The notes under the pieces are model-generated. The model was not told the DNA's origin and did not search any database. It saw only the letters and a program-made list of their open reading frames with translations. The position numbers and the translations under genes were made by a program. Positions 49,361-64,000 of a DNA stretch of 64,000 nucleotides are shown here, piece after piece. Numbering within the stretch: position 1 is the first letter of the stretch; each line of letters starts with the position of its first letter. The stretch comes from Hoplostethus atlanticus (lineage: Eukaryota; Chordata; Actinopteri; Trachichthyiformes; Trachichthyidae), in assembly GCA_034670405.1 (NCBI GenBank), contig JAXDDX010000019.1:1616501-1680500 (forward strand), given 5' to 3'.

Positions 49361-49555
49361 CTCAGTATGAGAGTTGCATTTTTCTTTTTGTTTGGTCTTG
49401 TTGCTTTTATATTACTGTCATTCTGTCTCTTAAACTGGTCCTTGTGTTTTATTGTGTTTTTAAGTTTTTACGATTGATTGATTGTACAGCACTTTGGTCA
49501 ACTGTGTTGTTTTAAATGTGCTTTATAAATAAAGTTGGATTGGATTGGATTGGAT
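47522..49555 (+). mobile_element. L2-type (CR1-group) LINE, 5'-truncated, nearly intact RT
   Basis: Non-LTR reverse transcriptase, which copies LINE RNA at the target site. The open frame 47522-48895 includes [24 protein letters not shown] (fingers and palm) and the catalytic YADD at 48545-48556. An in-frame TAA at 48896-48898 interrupts it; the same frame then continues (FITTQLDYCNALYVG, VQNAAARLLTG, HWLPV) to 49276. There the C-terminus shifts frame and resumes as WNELPLHVRLAPTLSAFKS. The endonuclease domain is missing. The 3' end has the L2-like 'tgctttataaataaa' and a (ATTGG)n tail at about 49533-49555. Confidence 0.93.
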
Positions 49556-49720
49556 CTAAAGGTAGGAGTTGGGTTTAGGTAAGGGAAGGTTAACAGGGAT
49601 TAAGCTAAAAAAAAATACTTAGGTTTAAAGTTGGGAGGGGAAAAAAGAAAATCTAGGGTTAGGGTTATGGGTTAGGTTTGTTATGGGTTAGGTGTTATGG
49701 GTCTGGTCGGTGATGGATCT
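49556..49720. repeat. degenerate telomere-like G-rich repeats
   Basis: Words such as agggttaggg, atgggttagg and gggttt are dense at 49560-49705 on the plus strand. Similar G-rich DNA (gggttaaggtgagg) lies at 47355-47535 on the other side of the LINE. The LINE appears to sit inside one G-rich block. Confidence 0.6.
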
Positions 49721-49849
49721 TCATTCCTCAACACTGGCACAACAGCAACACAGACCCTTCATCAGTTTGGAGAACATTTCCCAGAACCTTTTCATTGGTT
49801 TCTCTGAAAATGACATAAAATGATCACCCTCACTCAATAGTAGGAACAA

Positions 49850-52612
<2,763 letters not shown>

Positions 52613-53546
52613 CCTGAAGACGAGATCCTGAAGAGATGTGGGCTAACGGAGGGAACAGAGTCGGTTACTTTCAACCCTAAATAGGCTCCAATCCATTTAA
52701 CACAGATAACCCCTTGATGTTAACTTGTCATTCTTTGGTCATGTTAAAATAGGGGTTTTGATAATACTGTTGATAAATGTTAGTAAATAAACTATGCACC
52801 TAATTCAACTATAAATATACATTGTCACTGACTCTCAAAACGTCAGTCTATTTCATGCCAAACCTGATCAAATATTGCACTAGAAAACCTCACCAGCATC
52901 TCTGAATTTACTTACTTGGTCTCTACCTGTTGATAAATAACATATGGTTGCCAACCATTTTATGTCAACCTAAAACCCCACAACTTGTCAACACTTGGTC
53001 AATGAATATGATTGAAACCTTTTAGATGCATTAAAAAGAGGCAATAATCATGTTAGTATCAAACTTTTCTTCAGTTCCAAACTGCTATAAGTGTTACTAC
53101 TCTTCCAGTTTACATTCACATTTAATATACCACTGTCAGGTTATTGGTCTGTTCGTCAAGCAGTGTTCCTCCAGATTAACTGTAGTCCTTGGTTAAAAGT
53201 CCTACAGGCCTACAGTCAGATATTGGAAGTGGAAGTTGAAGTGAAAATTCTAGTCGTGTCTGACATTAGAGCTTGTGTCTTGTCGAGTGGAAATTGGAAA
53301 TAAGTGGAAATTCAAATTGATAGAATGTAAACATATAAATGATGTGTTGGCAAGTCAAATAAAAACATTTGTTACATGTACATCATTCTGATACACCACT
53401 ATATACCCCTCTATCTATATGAACTACATTAGAAACTAAAATGTGAAGTAGTATCAGTAGTCTGCCAGTCGTAACTAGGAAATATTTCAGCACTCTTTCC
53501 AACATTATCGCCAAACCTTTGCCACATAAAAGAGAAATTAGCTTAC

Positions 53547-53590
53547 CTGAATCTTGTCTTCCCTTCGTCTCCTTTCAAAAAAATCACCAA
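53547..53590 (-). other. possible untranslated first exon of the kinase gene
   Basis: On the minus strand the sequence ending 'gaagacaagattcag' is followed by a strong donor (gtaagc). It could splice to the acceptor-like ctcttcag just upstream of the coding start. The 5' end and promoter were not identified; there is no clear TATA box. Confidence 0.35.
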
Positions 53591-53929
53591 CCAAAACAAA
53601 TATCCAAAACTATGCACGTTTTATGGCAAAACTAGTTGCATAGCTTGAGTAATTTTGTGGATAAATAAAATCTCACTCGATTACTCACTTGAATAAATGT
53701 TGTAAAGTAACAAAAGTACAATATTTCTCTTCAGTATCGCTTTTCAATATCAAACAGTCTTTCTCTCTCTAATATCAACCACGAACTGACAAACCTCTTG
53801 ATCTGTCACAGTGTGAGTGTTCTATAGACCCATTATGATGTCATAATGTAATTCATTACTTCTCATTGAATAATAAAAATTGGTTTTAACCAATAAAAAA
53901 TGATTTATACAATGGTATAATTATGAAGA

Positions 53930-54270
53930 TTTATGGGTTAGTGAGGCCGACCCATCACCGGAGGGTCGTTGGTTCGATCCCCGGCACCACCAGAAGGGTG
54001 TATTCCAGCTGTGAGCTGGTGATTGAAAAAATGACTGGTGTCACAGCTATGGTGCCCACCAACACTGCCGAAGTGCCCTTGAGCAAGGCACCTAACCCCA
54101 AAAACTGCTCCAGGCGCACCGTTCAATGGCTGCGCTCTGCCCTCTGACCTGAAAAATGCATGTGCATGTGTGTGGGGTGATATGTTGTGTGTATATCTAG
54201 TCAGGGGTGTGCAAAAAAACAATTTCACTGCATGTATGTGTATGTGACGAATAAAAGTTAATTCATTCAA
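53930..54270 (+). mobile_element. V-SINE-like element, near full length
   Basis: The tRNA-like head has B box 'ggttcgatcccc' near 53971. The central body reads 'agtgcccttgagcaaggcac' near 54071, and the tail 'caatttcactgcatgtatgt' is followed by 'gacgaataaaag', as in fish V-SINEs whose tails match an L2-type LINE. It is the best-preserved SINE of the window. Confidence 0.88.
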
Positions 54271-57200
54271 GACAAGGTCTAGGCCAGTGGGACCCAAACA
54301 TTAGTTAAATTATATTATTTCATTTACCAGATGTTAGCCCAATGAGAACAATCTACCAATGACTAATACTGACCTCTGATCAGACCCTATTTTATGAATC
54401 TTGACTAAATGATACAATACTTAAAAGTCAGATTGGAGTCCCTGGGACAAAATATGATCAAACAGGGGTCCTTTGTTTAATAAATATCTAGTTAAAAATG
54501 AAATTAAAATCTGAGTCCACCCTCCACAATAAAATGATGTATTTAATAACGTTCTGCAAACGCTTCAATACAGTCAAGTACTTTGTGCACAATGCATAAA
54601 TGTGTTTTGACATAATCATGAACAAGAAAAATGAGTGAGGAAGGGACACTTTGTAACCCGTTGATATAGACTAAATATCAAACTCATTCTGAATGTTTCA
54701 AATATTGAACTATAACGACCACACAGGACGTCCAGATTGATATGGCTTCTAGAGTTGAACTATGAAGGCTCTTTGCTTTGAGCACACCAACTTGCGTCCA
54801 CATCACCATCTGTGGTGAGCTGACCTGTTGCTGACAAAGCAACAGAGGAATCAATCCACAGGGAATAACTGTGTTGAGCTACACGCCTTAGTCGTTTAGA
54901 TAACTTTAGATTGAAGTGCCATACTATTACTACAGTGTGTCCTGGTGCTTGGGGATATTTATCATTTTGCTTGCAGTTATACTTCTGCAGGAGAAAGACA
55001 GGTTACATGGCAAAACAGCATTGTGATAACATGATAAACTGTAAAAGGGAGAATTCAGCCTAAAACAAAATTCACATATTACATGAATGATCTTGGAAAC
55101 AATAGTTGTGATTTGTGCTACCAAAAGAAACTAAATCATGTTTGATATCTTACAACATAGAAAGCAAAAGTCTTTAAAATGATATGTATCGTATTGATCA
55201 TTGTACAGCACCAGAATATTGTATGTGTCTCATTTACACTACCCAAAAAAGGCAAAAGGCAGTAACTTCCAGTTTTCGCCATTTGAGAAAACATCTTGTC
55301 ACTGTGGTGCTGCGTTTCAGAGAAAATAACAAGTTAGAAATACAGTAACTGCAACCCAAAGCAAATCTGAGGACCTTCACTTTCTGTACTTTGCATTTGT
55401 TGCCAATTAACACTACAAAATTGATTATTTGGTTGTAGCAATGACAGAATAATTGACTCCAAAAACCAAGTCAAAAAAAAAAGTCAAAGGTACACTTATT
55501 TGTTGTTATCAGAATTAACTTGGTAGCTAGACATGTAATTTGCTATGTTATATAATTGTATTTTTTTATATTCACTACGGCATGATAACGACATGATTAG
55601 TACGACTCATGTAGTTTCATGTAGACTCATGTTAGCTAATGTCAGCTACCTAACTAGCCAGCCTGCAAAACTCACCACAACCCTGTATGTCTTGTCTTTC
55701 ATACTGGCCCTGACAGAACCCACAAACTGGCCCCCACAAACACTACACTCTAGTACATGGCCTGACTTGTAGTGATTTTCACCCCTTTGGACACTCTTGT
55801 CCTAATCCAGGATGTCAGAAAGGGAAATCATGGTTGCACTGTGGTAAAGACGTCGCTGTTACACTTTGGATTGTGGGTAGTGTAGTACTTCTCCATGCCA
55901 TCGCGAATGTTTTTCTTAAAACAAGGTTATCATACGACTTGTGGCTTCTACAGGAGCATATACCATTGTTTCACAATCTCATAGCTCATGGTAAGTCTAC
56001 ATTGGATGGTTACGACATTATGGATAATAATCAAAATCCTCGATTCAGAATATGAATGGGATTTTCACTTCCGGAACCTCACTGTTGAGCTCTATGTGTT
56101 TTTATATGTAACTTACTTTAGGTTTATGTAGAGATTCACAGCTTGTTGGAGCCATTTGTAGTCATTACGGCCACTAGATGGAGCCAAAGATAGCTTGGCA
56201 GAGCCTCACTAGCAACTCAACACACACACTTTATCTGTGCCAAAGCTTCAGAAAGCCTCGTTCTCCTCCCCCTCTTTTAGTATACAGGGCATCATTTTGA
56301 AAGTTTTTAAAGTTGAACTCCTTTTGGTGCAATATATGTTTGATAAAATTGGAGCCTAAATGTTCAATTTTGACAATCACAGAATAAAACTGTTCTTATG
56401 TCCTTATGTCTTTGATGAGCAGATATCTGATTATTATCTAGTAAAACTAAAAGTCAAAGTATAGATTGCTGATCTGAGACCACTTTTCCTCTTTTATTCA
56501 TTGAAGTTAATGACTTCTGCGTCATTGATGATATCTATTATTTGTATCATCCACTGCCTCTAAAAGTCAATTAGTTAGAGTGCTGATGTGAAACCCCTTT
56601 TGCCAGTGTAGTCAGAGTGAAGTTCAGGTGGTGGTGTGACCTAACCACTGATCCCAGATAAGTGGCCCTACTCAGAGAGGCTTGATAAATACAAGCCAAA
56701 GGCTCTTTAGCGCTGCTCCGGGAGTGGTTTTCCTCTAGTTCTCTGCTAGATCAATGTTTCTTCACACCCCTAAAGCCCGGGGCTATTAACTAGCTCCCTT
56801 TCTCCTTACAACAGCTGGCTCAATACGTGTTAACATCAAAAGGCTTTGTTTTACGTGAAAAGATAGAATTGGTCAAAAGGAAGGGAATTCGATGGATCAC
56901 CGCTAAAGCTACCTTCATCTTGCTGTCCGTCAAGCACAAAGCTTTGACAAAAGTTGTAATTATGTGTACTATATTTCAAACCGCACACCGGCTTCTCGCA
57001 TCGAGGAAGATTGCTTAAGATGAAACCCGATTGTAAAAGAGCCTCATTTATTCTCCTCAAGCTGCTGGCTGAAGGTTTGTATTTATCACCCTTCACAGAG
57101 TGGAAGTGATAATCTAGGATCAATGAGCTAGCACCCTCGGTTTCTCATCAGTGAGCTTGAATCCCAGGGCCACGGTGCATTCAGTCAGTTTGGGGAAGCC

Positions 57201-58440
57201 ACTGAAGGCCGTAGACAGCACTTAGCGTAACCATACAGCTGCACACACACACACACAGTCGTGTCCTTCCTGTCTAAGCTATTGTTGTGAGTGCAAACAC
57301 TGCACCTGGTCCACACATTACACTTTCAACAGTTTCCCACGGTTTGATGGTTTAGGGTGGTGAAGAGTGACATCGCTGTGGTCTTATCTTCTGTTGCATG
57401 GAAATGTAAAGTAAATGTATAAATAATAAACATTAACACCTTTCACAACAGAGACACAAAGTGTTTTGTGTTTTGCAGACTATAAAAAAAAATAATAAGC
57501 TTTGTGGACTTTGTGGAAACTTTGTGGAAATGAAAAAAATACAAAGACCATGGATCTCTGGTCCAGCTGCCCCCCTTGGCCCTGTGGACCTCGGAGTATT
57601 GAACAACAGTGACATCTTGTGGCGGTTTGATCCAAGTGGGGCCCCTAGTTCTTCAGTTTTAATATTGTGACACACAGTTTGATACTTGGCTGGTCAGTCG
57701 GCAACATTCCAGGATGGACTTTCAAGTACAAAATATTCCGGAGAAGTACAAAATTCGAGAAGTACTCCTACTCCGGGCTAGAGTCCAAATGGCTTTCGTT
57801 GAGCCCCAGACGACACCAGGACTGGCTCTTGTCTAGTGAGTTCAGACAAGAACAGTTTCTTTCTCAAGGCCAAACCATGTAAGGCAGGATATACTAAATA
57901 TTGTGTAACTGAATTCCTATCATACTATGCTGGATGATAGCCTATGGACTAGATGGTAAAAACATGTTATTTTTGTAAATAAACTACGTGAATTTTGTGT
58001 AAACTAAGAAGAAAAACCACACAGCAGTTGATGACTGGGATGAAACTTCCAAACTTCCAACTTCCACTAAGTCCAAGACAAGTCAGAGATCTGGACTCAA
58101 GACCGAGACTAGACTCCTGTACTACTAACCAGCTCCTACTACTGTGCCCTGCCTCTGTGTGCCAGATTACATTTGGCCATTCAGACTGAAAGGCTTGAAG
58201 CTACAAGCTGTCTCCCGCCTCCTGACAGACGAGGCTCAGGTGCTGCTCTTCCTCCCTTTCTGTGTAAATTATACACCGGGCTTTGATAGGTGTCGCATTA
58301 GACCAGAGATCCTGCGCAGATCTGTGACAGCAAGCTATGTGAGCTACAACTGCCAGAACTGGCTCTATGGCATTGAGTTGTTTGGTGCTCAGTGCTCATC
58401 GCTGTGGTGTCTCTCACTGCACTTCCCAGAGATCACCTGT
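54271..58440. other. intergenic, no gene recognised
   Basis: A/T-rich unique sequence with a few short CA runs (57241-57257). The reading frames present are under 100 codons, lack splice-consistent partners and match no family I recognise. Confidence 0.65.
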
Positions 58441-58444
58441 CAAT

Positions 58445-58620
58445 CAAACAGTGTGTCCAGTACAGTGACGTCTTTCTCCTTGGATTTTCTGTTGATGTAG
58501 TTTCTGTAGGTGGCGCTCTTTTCTTTGTCTGTTCAGCCATGGTGGCCATCGCTGCTCATAGCTAACTACCCAGTTCTTCTCTGTTTATTCCAAACAAACA
58601 GGAAAGATAAAACACATCAT
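58445..58620 (-). repeat. dispersed repeat family, copy 2 (reverse)
   Basis: Reverse orientation of the unit at 26110-26385: 'tctgtaggtggcgctctttt', 'tctgttcagccatggtggcc' and 'ctacccagttcttctctgtt' are its complements. It ends near 'aaaacacatca'. Confidence 0.85.
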
Positions 58621-61485
58621 TGAGATTGACCCAAATTTGGTTTTGTTGATCTGATGTTTTCTAATCAGTGTGAAACAGCAAAAATCATGATGGAGTCTCA
58701 TTTTTTTCAATTCCGATCTGGACCACGTGGATATGTGGTACAAAATCTGATCCCGAGGCATGTGACCTTGAAGTGGAACACTCAAATCAAAATGTGTCAG
58801 CGTTGCCATGACAATAATGAAACCTTTCATTCACCTGAGACAATTTTTGCCACCGTGGCTGAGCCAGCGTTAGCATGGAGGACAACGAGACACGGCGATG
58901 GAAAGAAAGCAAAATCGCCTGACTTGATTGACGTTTTAAAAGAGACACCTGAGTTCAGTTGAAGGCACATACTGTACCTAAAATGTGTTCGAAAAAACAA
59001 GCAGGAGAGGTCAAACACCTAAAACGCGCAGTGAATAACGGTAAGTGTCTACCAGGAAGCCGTGCTGAAAGGATGAGTCAGGTACAAAGCCCCATTGCTC
59101 TCCAAACAAACGGCTGCTTTCTGCAGACATTCTGGGAAGTGTAAACCTATTACTGATATAGGCCCTTTAGTCGGGCCTATATCCCCCTGAAAACAAATCC
59201 CAGCTAAAAAAAAAAAAAAAAAGAAATAAAGGAGAGCTTACTTTGAACAGAGAAGCCTATTCACATAATGGGTTTATGTTCCCCTGCTTGCCTACCCGCC
59301 TGCCCCTGGCCCCAATCCGGCCCCCTCTCTTTTAGAAGGCCTTAATGACTAACCCATTTACATAACTCCCTTCCGGTTTGCAAATGTTTCCCTTTATGAG
59401 GCCCTCTCCTCCCCCCCCCCCGAACTCATTCTCTCTTTCGCACTCCTCCTTTTTCGTCCTCATCCTTTCTTTCTTTCTCTCTCTCTCTCTGCGTGTCTGT
59501 CCGTCTGTCTCTCGCCCCTCGCTCTAACTAGGGGGAGCTGAAAGAGCCCAAAGTAAACTCTGTCACATGCAGAGAGGCAGTGAGGGAGAGGGAGAGAACA
59601 GTGCTGACAATCTCTGTCAACAGCATATCTGAGGTCCTCAGCCGCCTGGCTACTGCCAAGTGTATGTATATGTGTGTGTGAGTGTGCGTGTTTGTTCAAA
59701 CCACCTGGTGAAGCGTGCATCTACCGCGCTCGTTCGGATGCTTTCTGGTGTGTTCAAAGCCAGCAGCAGCATTGGGTCAGATAGTGTTTGCCAATACTTC
59801 TTATAGTGTTGTTTATTTTATCCTACTTGAGTGCTAAATTCGATGGGACGATACAGTGAGTACCAGAAAGATCAGCAGGAAAAGCCATGTTAAATACTTT
59901 TCTGTGACTAATAACTTACTTGCAGAGGACCTTTACACACAAATACTCAAGTTTACATGGTTTGAAGTAAAGCGATTTCTCTAATAACCATTAAATAATC
60001 GGTCTAAAAGGTCTAAAAGAAGCAACGGAAGAGCCAGCTTTCCTAGCACTTGAACATTTTTCTGCCTCTCTTTGTATTTCCTTGTTCTTTTCCTATTATT
60101 GCAAAATAAACAGGAATGTTCTTATTTGTCATCCTGTGCGAAAAGAGATGATGCTGTCATGCACTTGCTTGTAAATACAACATCCAGATCATTGCGTCTG
60201 GTGACCTTTATGAGATTCACAATTTATTTTTAAAAAAAGAAAAGAAATCTGACTAAAGTATTTACGTGCCCCAATTAAATGAAAGATTGAGCAGAAATGT
60301 AGGCGTGTTAATGGTGTTACTCTGATTATGACCTTAAGATAATCAGATGAAGAACATTTCATGATGGTTTCTATGGAGTATTTCCTTAATGTGGTTAACT
60401 CTTGTGTGCATGTGAATTATCCCACTCATCAGGTAACCAGTAGACAGAAACAAGAACATGGCCCGTTAGCTAGGACGCACATTCAACAATCTAGCAAGCA
60501 ACACTGGGAGACTGACTGGTATATATACTGCTAGGGACTAATGAGTAATGGGGCGCAGCTGGTGCTGGGAGGCGTGAGGTTGACTTGATTGCAGGTGGGT
60601 AGTGGCAGAACACACTGGGAAACCTGGTGGACATGACTGGGATGACAGGACCTGAAACAGAACACAACACACACAGAACAGAGAGGAGACTAGAGGGACT
60701 GGGGGTGGATGGAGAGAAGGAAAAAGAGAGAGTGGATGAGGAACTTTATGGGTCAAGGAGGGATGGCAGGTGAGGTGACAGTCCTCATGACAGTCATTGG
60801 CGGCCCCAAGTGGCAGCGAGAGGTAACTGTTTGTATTTTTGAGGACTTCACTACCCTTAGCTTTCTGTAGTGATAGCCGAGGCACTAGCTAGCTCTCTGC
60901 TGTTTCAGAGCTATATGCTTTCGGCTTGTAAATATAGATTTGTCACTTCCTGTGCTCTGAGAAATCTTTCCCTCCAGTGTACCTACCGACTCTGAAACTT
61001 CATTGGGGTGAATGGAGCGAATCTACAGCTTGAAAGACGCTGCTTCAATTCCTGGGGTGGGGGTAGCTGTGTAAACAAGAGGGGGTTAAAACTTGTATAG
61101 CTTGCAGAGTCCTAACGTTGGTGTGGATTGTCACACCTCTTCATTTTGTGGCTTTAGGAATTCTTGGTATTGACCTCGTGGTCATCCGGTGTGGGCTAAA
61201 GACCAAAGGTGACCAGTGTGCTACTGGGGCCTCTAGGCTACCATCTTCTAAATAGCTTGCGAAAACACACGTTACAGATTATTTATTTGCCTGTTTTATT
61301 ATTTTGTTTTGCATCCATGTCTGACATGTATCAGCAGCTACAAAGTCTTGAACAGGGAAATTATGTATTTAGGTAGCATTAATCAAAAATGAACAGAAAA
61401 AACTCAATAACATTGATGGATGCAACGTTTCTCCAAGCATCATTTTTGAGACGCTTATTCCTGCAAGTCTTCCAATTTTGGCTGT
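58621..61485. other. intergenic, no gene recognised
   Basis: The stretch contains an A-run at 59205-59222, CT-rich DNA at about 59400-59515 and otherwise unique sequence. No gene was recognised. Confidence 0.65.
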
Positions 61486-61489
61486 TTTG

Positions 61490-61690
61490 ATGACAGGTGG
61501 TCAGCCATGGTGGCTATCGCTACTCATGCTAACAACTCAGTTCTTCTATTTATTCCAAACAAATCGTAAAACGCATCACTTCCTTCGGGCCAGAGGATTT
61601 CTCCCAGGAAAGACCTACCGGACACCGGGTGTTTAGAAGAGCAAATGGAAAAGATGAACTGGCTAGAGGTGAATCACTGTTGTGCTATAA
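61490..61690 (-). repeat. dispersed repeat family, copy 3 (reverse)
   Basis: The segment has 'tcagccatggtggctatcgc', 'caactcagttcttctattta' and 'aaaacgcatcacttcct', followed by 'ccagaggatttctcccagga', matching the reverse complement of 63525-63720. Confidence 0.85.
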
Positions 61691-63520
61691 ATAACATCTT
61701 CAATTCATCGTTCTGGTCACAGTGAGATTGGTCCAGTTTACCTTTTGAGACACCAGCCATAGTGTTGCTGACTGCCCTGCACGAAATGCTTTCAAAGTTA
61801 CCCAGTGGGTTTGTGTGGTCGGTTTAGCCCAACAGGCTCCTCGTGAAAGACCGTCCATGCTGCCAGGAACTGGAATAATACGGAGGCCATGTGTTCCTAG
61901 GGCAAAACTTGCACTGTGTCATTTCTAAATGTATGTTATGTGTGCGTGTGTGTTACTGTTACTCAACCATTCATTCAGACACAAGCACACCCACCCACAC
62001 ACACGCAGCAAGCTTTTTAACCTTGTGGCACTAGGTGAGGAAATGTGTAATCTCTTTGGCACAAGGCAGCGCGGCTTTCAAGTGGGCATGAAACATGGTG
62101 TCGAGGAAGAAGAGAATCGCTGGTGTTGCTCTCGTTTTGGCATTTACACGTACACACACGCCTCTTTCATTGAAAAGCCACCACAAACAGTAGGGCCTCG
62201 GGGCTTTTTCTTTTCATCCACGGAGTAAAAAATCGGTTTGGAGCAGTTTCCAAGTAACACATACCTGTCTGTTGTCAAGTGTCAAACACAGGACTGCGAC
62301 ATTTCACAATGCACACACACATGCATCACACGTAGGGTTATTGAGGTCATTTCTCATGAATGTGAGATCTGGAAAGATTCTGCACAACCTGACCTAAAGG
62401 TTAAATACTTTATGTACTTTAAAGGAAAGAGGAATTTGTCACTGGGTTGTAGAAACCACCCCAAAGCCTTTGGCCAAATTTTAGAATGAACATTTTGTGG
62501 CATAATGCTTAGTGTTTCATGGCTGCTTTTCCTGCAGTGGTACCATTCTGTCGGGTGGGAAAGTTTCCTTCATTGACTTTCAAATCCTTTCCTGTAATTG
62601 TCTAAACTTTCTGGCACTCGCTGTATTATCCTATGTGGCAAACCCTACCCATCTGTTACCTAAGTAGGCTGAAGCAAATCAAATAAAAACAATTCTGTGG
62701 ATAGCAGGAAGATTTACATGTAGCACTAGTGGCACTTTAAAATAAACTACAGAGGTGGTTTCATTGTGCGTGAGGTCTTGTGTGTGTAATTAATGTATGT
62801 TAGTGCCATTATAGCCATTCATTGTAAAAATATTAATTGGCTGAAAAACACAACACAGCAGTCAACATTATCTATCCATGTGAAAGGTCCACCTGAAAGT
62901 ACTTTGAAGAAGCTTTTCAGTTGTGATAAAAAGGATTCTCTGTGGGTGGCAATCAAACAACACTGGCCTGTTTGCAAGCTAACGCTGCTGAGTGAAGTGC
63001 AACACAAATAAAACACTCATTCAATAGCACCGATGTAATCACCCCCCCCCCCACCCCCTTACTTCCTGCTTTAATTTTGTTGCCCATGTCACATCTCGCT
63101 GCTCAAAGACAGTCGTTATACACAGACCCCGATGAAACAACCTGCTTGTTTTTTTGTTGCATTGTTTGTCTTCTGCACCATTTATCCCTTGTTCCCAGCG
63201 CCGTGTGTCTGGAACAACACTCACATGTTTGCATGCTCATATACGCACAAACACGCAGACACCGGTACAAGCTCAACGTCGGCAAATATTGACATTCATC
63301 AGCAGATGCCACCTGGTCTGCCAGTTAAGAATAATATAGGAACACACAGCGTCCCATTAATCCCTAGAAATCGCACAACACACATGAAACACGATGGATT
63401 TACTTATGGGAGGCGAATGGATGGACTGTTGATATAAATGATCAAATTGACTAGTGTTCTTTAAAAAAAAGCTTTTAAAAAATCTACTTAAAGTAATAAT
63501 ATGTAATATTTTCAAGTAAA
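61691..63520. other. intergenic, no gene recognised
   Basis: Unique A/T-rich DNA with a C-run near 63043-63056. Nothing coding was recognised. Confidence 0.65.
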
Positions 63521-63524
63521 TACA

Positions 63525-63780
63525 TTTTGCTACACTCTATTGCTGATTGATAAAACTCAATTGTGATCCAACCTATAGCCAGTTGATGCAACATTTTCCA
63601 TTTGCTGGTATTTCCTGGGAGTAATCCTCTGGCGCACAGGAAGTGATGGGTTTGCTGTTTGTTTGTAATCAATAAAAGAAGAACTAGGTAGTTAGCATGA
63701 GCAGCGATAGCCACCGTGGCTGAACAGACAAAGAAAAGAGCGCCACCTACAGAAAGTCAATCATGAAAATCCAAGGAGTA
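63525..63780 (+). repeat. dispersed repeat family, copy 4
   Basis: Same orientation as the first copy. It carries 'ttgctacactctattgctga', 'cctctggcgcacaggaagtg', 'gtagttagcatgagcagcga' and 'gcgccacctacaga'. Confidence 0.85.
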
Positions 63781-64000
63781 TGATATACAGCTGGAGGAGC
63801 GTATGCCATGCTATGTTTCCTTCATTGAATGGTTTGCTTCCTTAGTTGCTTTCTTCATGAAAACAGAAGCAGTCAACTGTGTCCAAGCATGTAATTAGTT
63901 TCCACAACAGGAACTCTAGAGAGTGACATGACATTGACAGGGTATATTATCAACCCACTCTATGGTGCTCAGGATGCCCCAGCCTTTCACTTTTGCCTCT

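Noticed and set aside
53960..54000. A second possible tRNA gene
   Set aside because: The B box belongs to the V-SINE-like element at 53930-54270.
58144..58500. 118-codon plus-strand frame
   Set aside because: It runs into copy 2 of the dispersed repeat, matches no family I know and has no exon structure around it.

Overview
The window is vertebrate nuclear DNA, almost certainly from a teleost fish. It has small GT-AG exons in long introns, very many dinucleotide repeats, tRNA-derived SINEs with fish-type 'gagcaaggcac' bodies, a Tc1-type transposase relic, an L2-type LINE and many short inverted-repeat (MITE or foldback) elements. No bacterial-style operons, CRISPR arrays or rRNA genes are present.

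Three protein-coding genes are supported, with exon joins checked for phase. (1) Positions 390-14107, plus strand: the last four coding exons of a GABA-A receptor beta subunit, covering the end of the ligand-binding domain, M1-M4 and the stop codon; the N-terminal exons lie left of the window. The protein is beta-3-like, but the paralog (beta-3 or beta-4) is not resolved. (2) Positions 36203-42045, plus strand: a complete seven-exon ndfip2, a NEDD4-family ligase adaptor with PPxY motifs and three membrane spans, followed by a possible 4-kb 3' UTR. (3) Positions 52612-49850, minus strand: an eight-exon HIPK-like protein kinase of a predicted 555 residues, convergent with ndfip2. Its last exon appears to be a coding 30-bp minisatellite giving about 13 Trp-containing decapeptides, spliced in frame from the kinase domain.

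Between the genes the DNA is repeat-rich. The 17.7-36 kb region holds SINEs, a decayed Tc1 element, a six-copy tandem array with a 185-189 bp unit (28.7-29.9 kb), a 1.27-kb foldback whose two 520-bp arms each carry a THAP-like zinc-finger start (30.1-31.4 kb), a Myb/SANT-like fragment, a hAT-like MITE and a second foldback. The 46-50 kb region holds a 30-bp minisatellite, telomere-like G-rich DNA and an L2 LINE inserted into it. The 54-64 kb region has no gene I recognise, and carries copies of a dispersed repeat that occurs four times in the window.

The three genes have no obvious shared pathway. The most unusual items are the kinase with its repeat tail, the THAP-bearing foldback and the bracketed tandem array.
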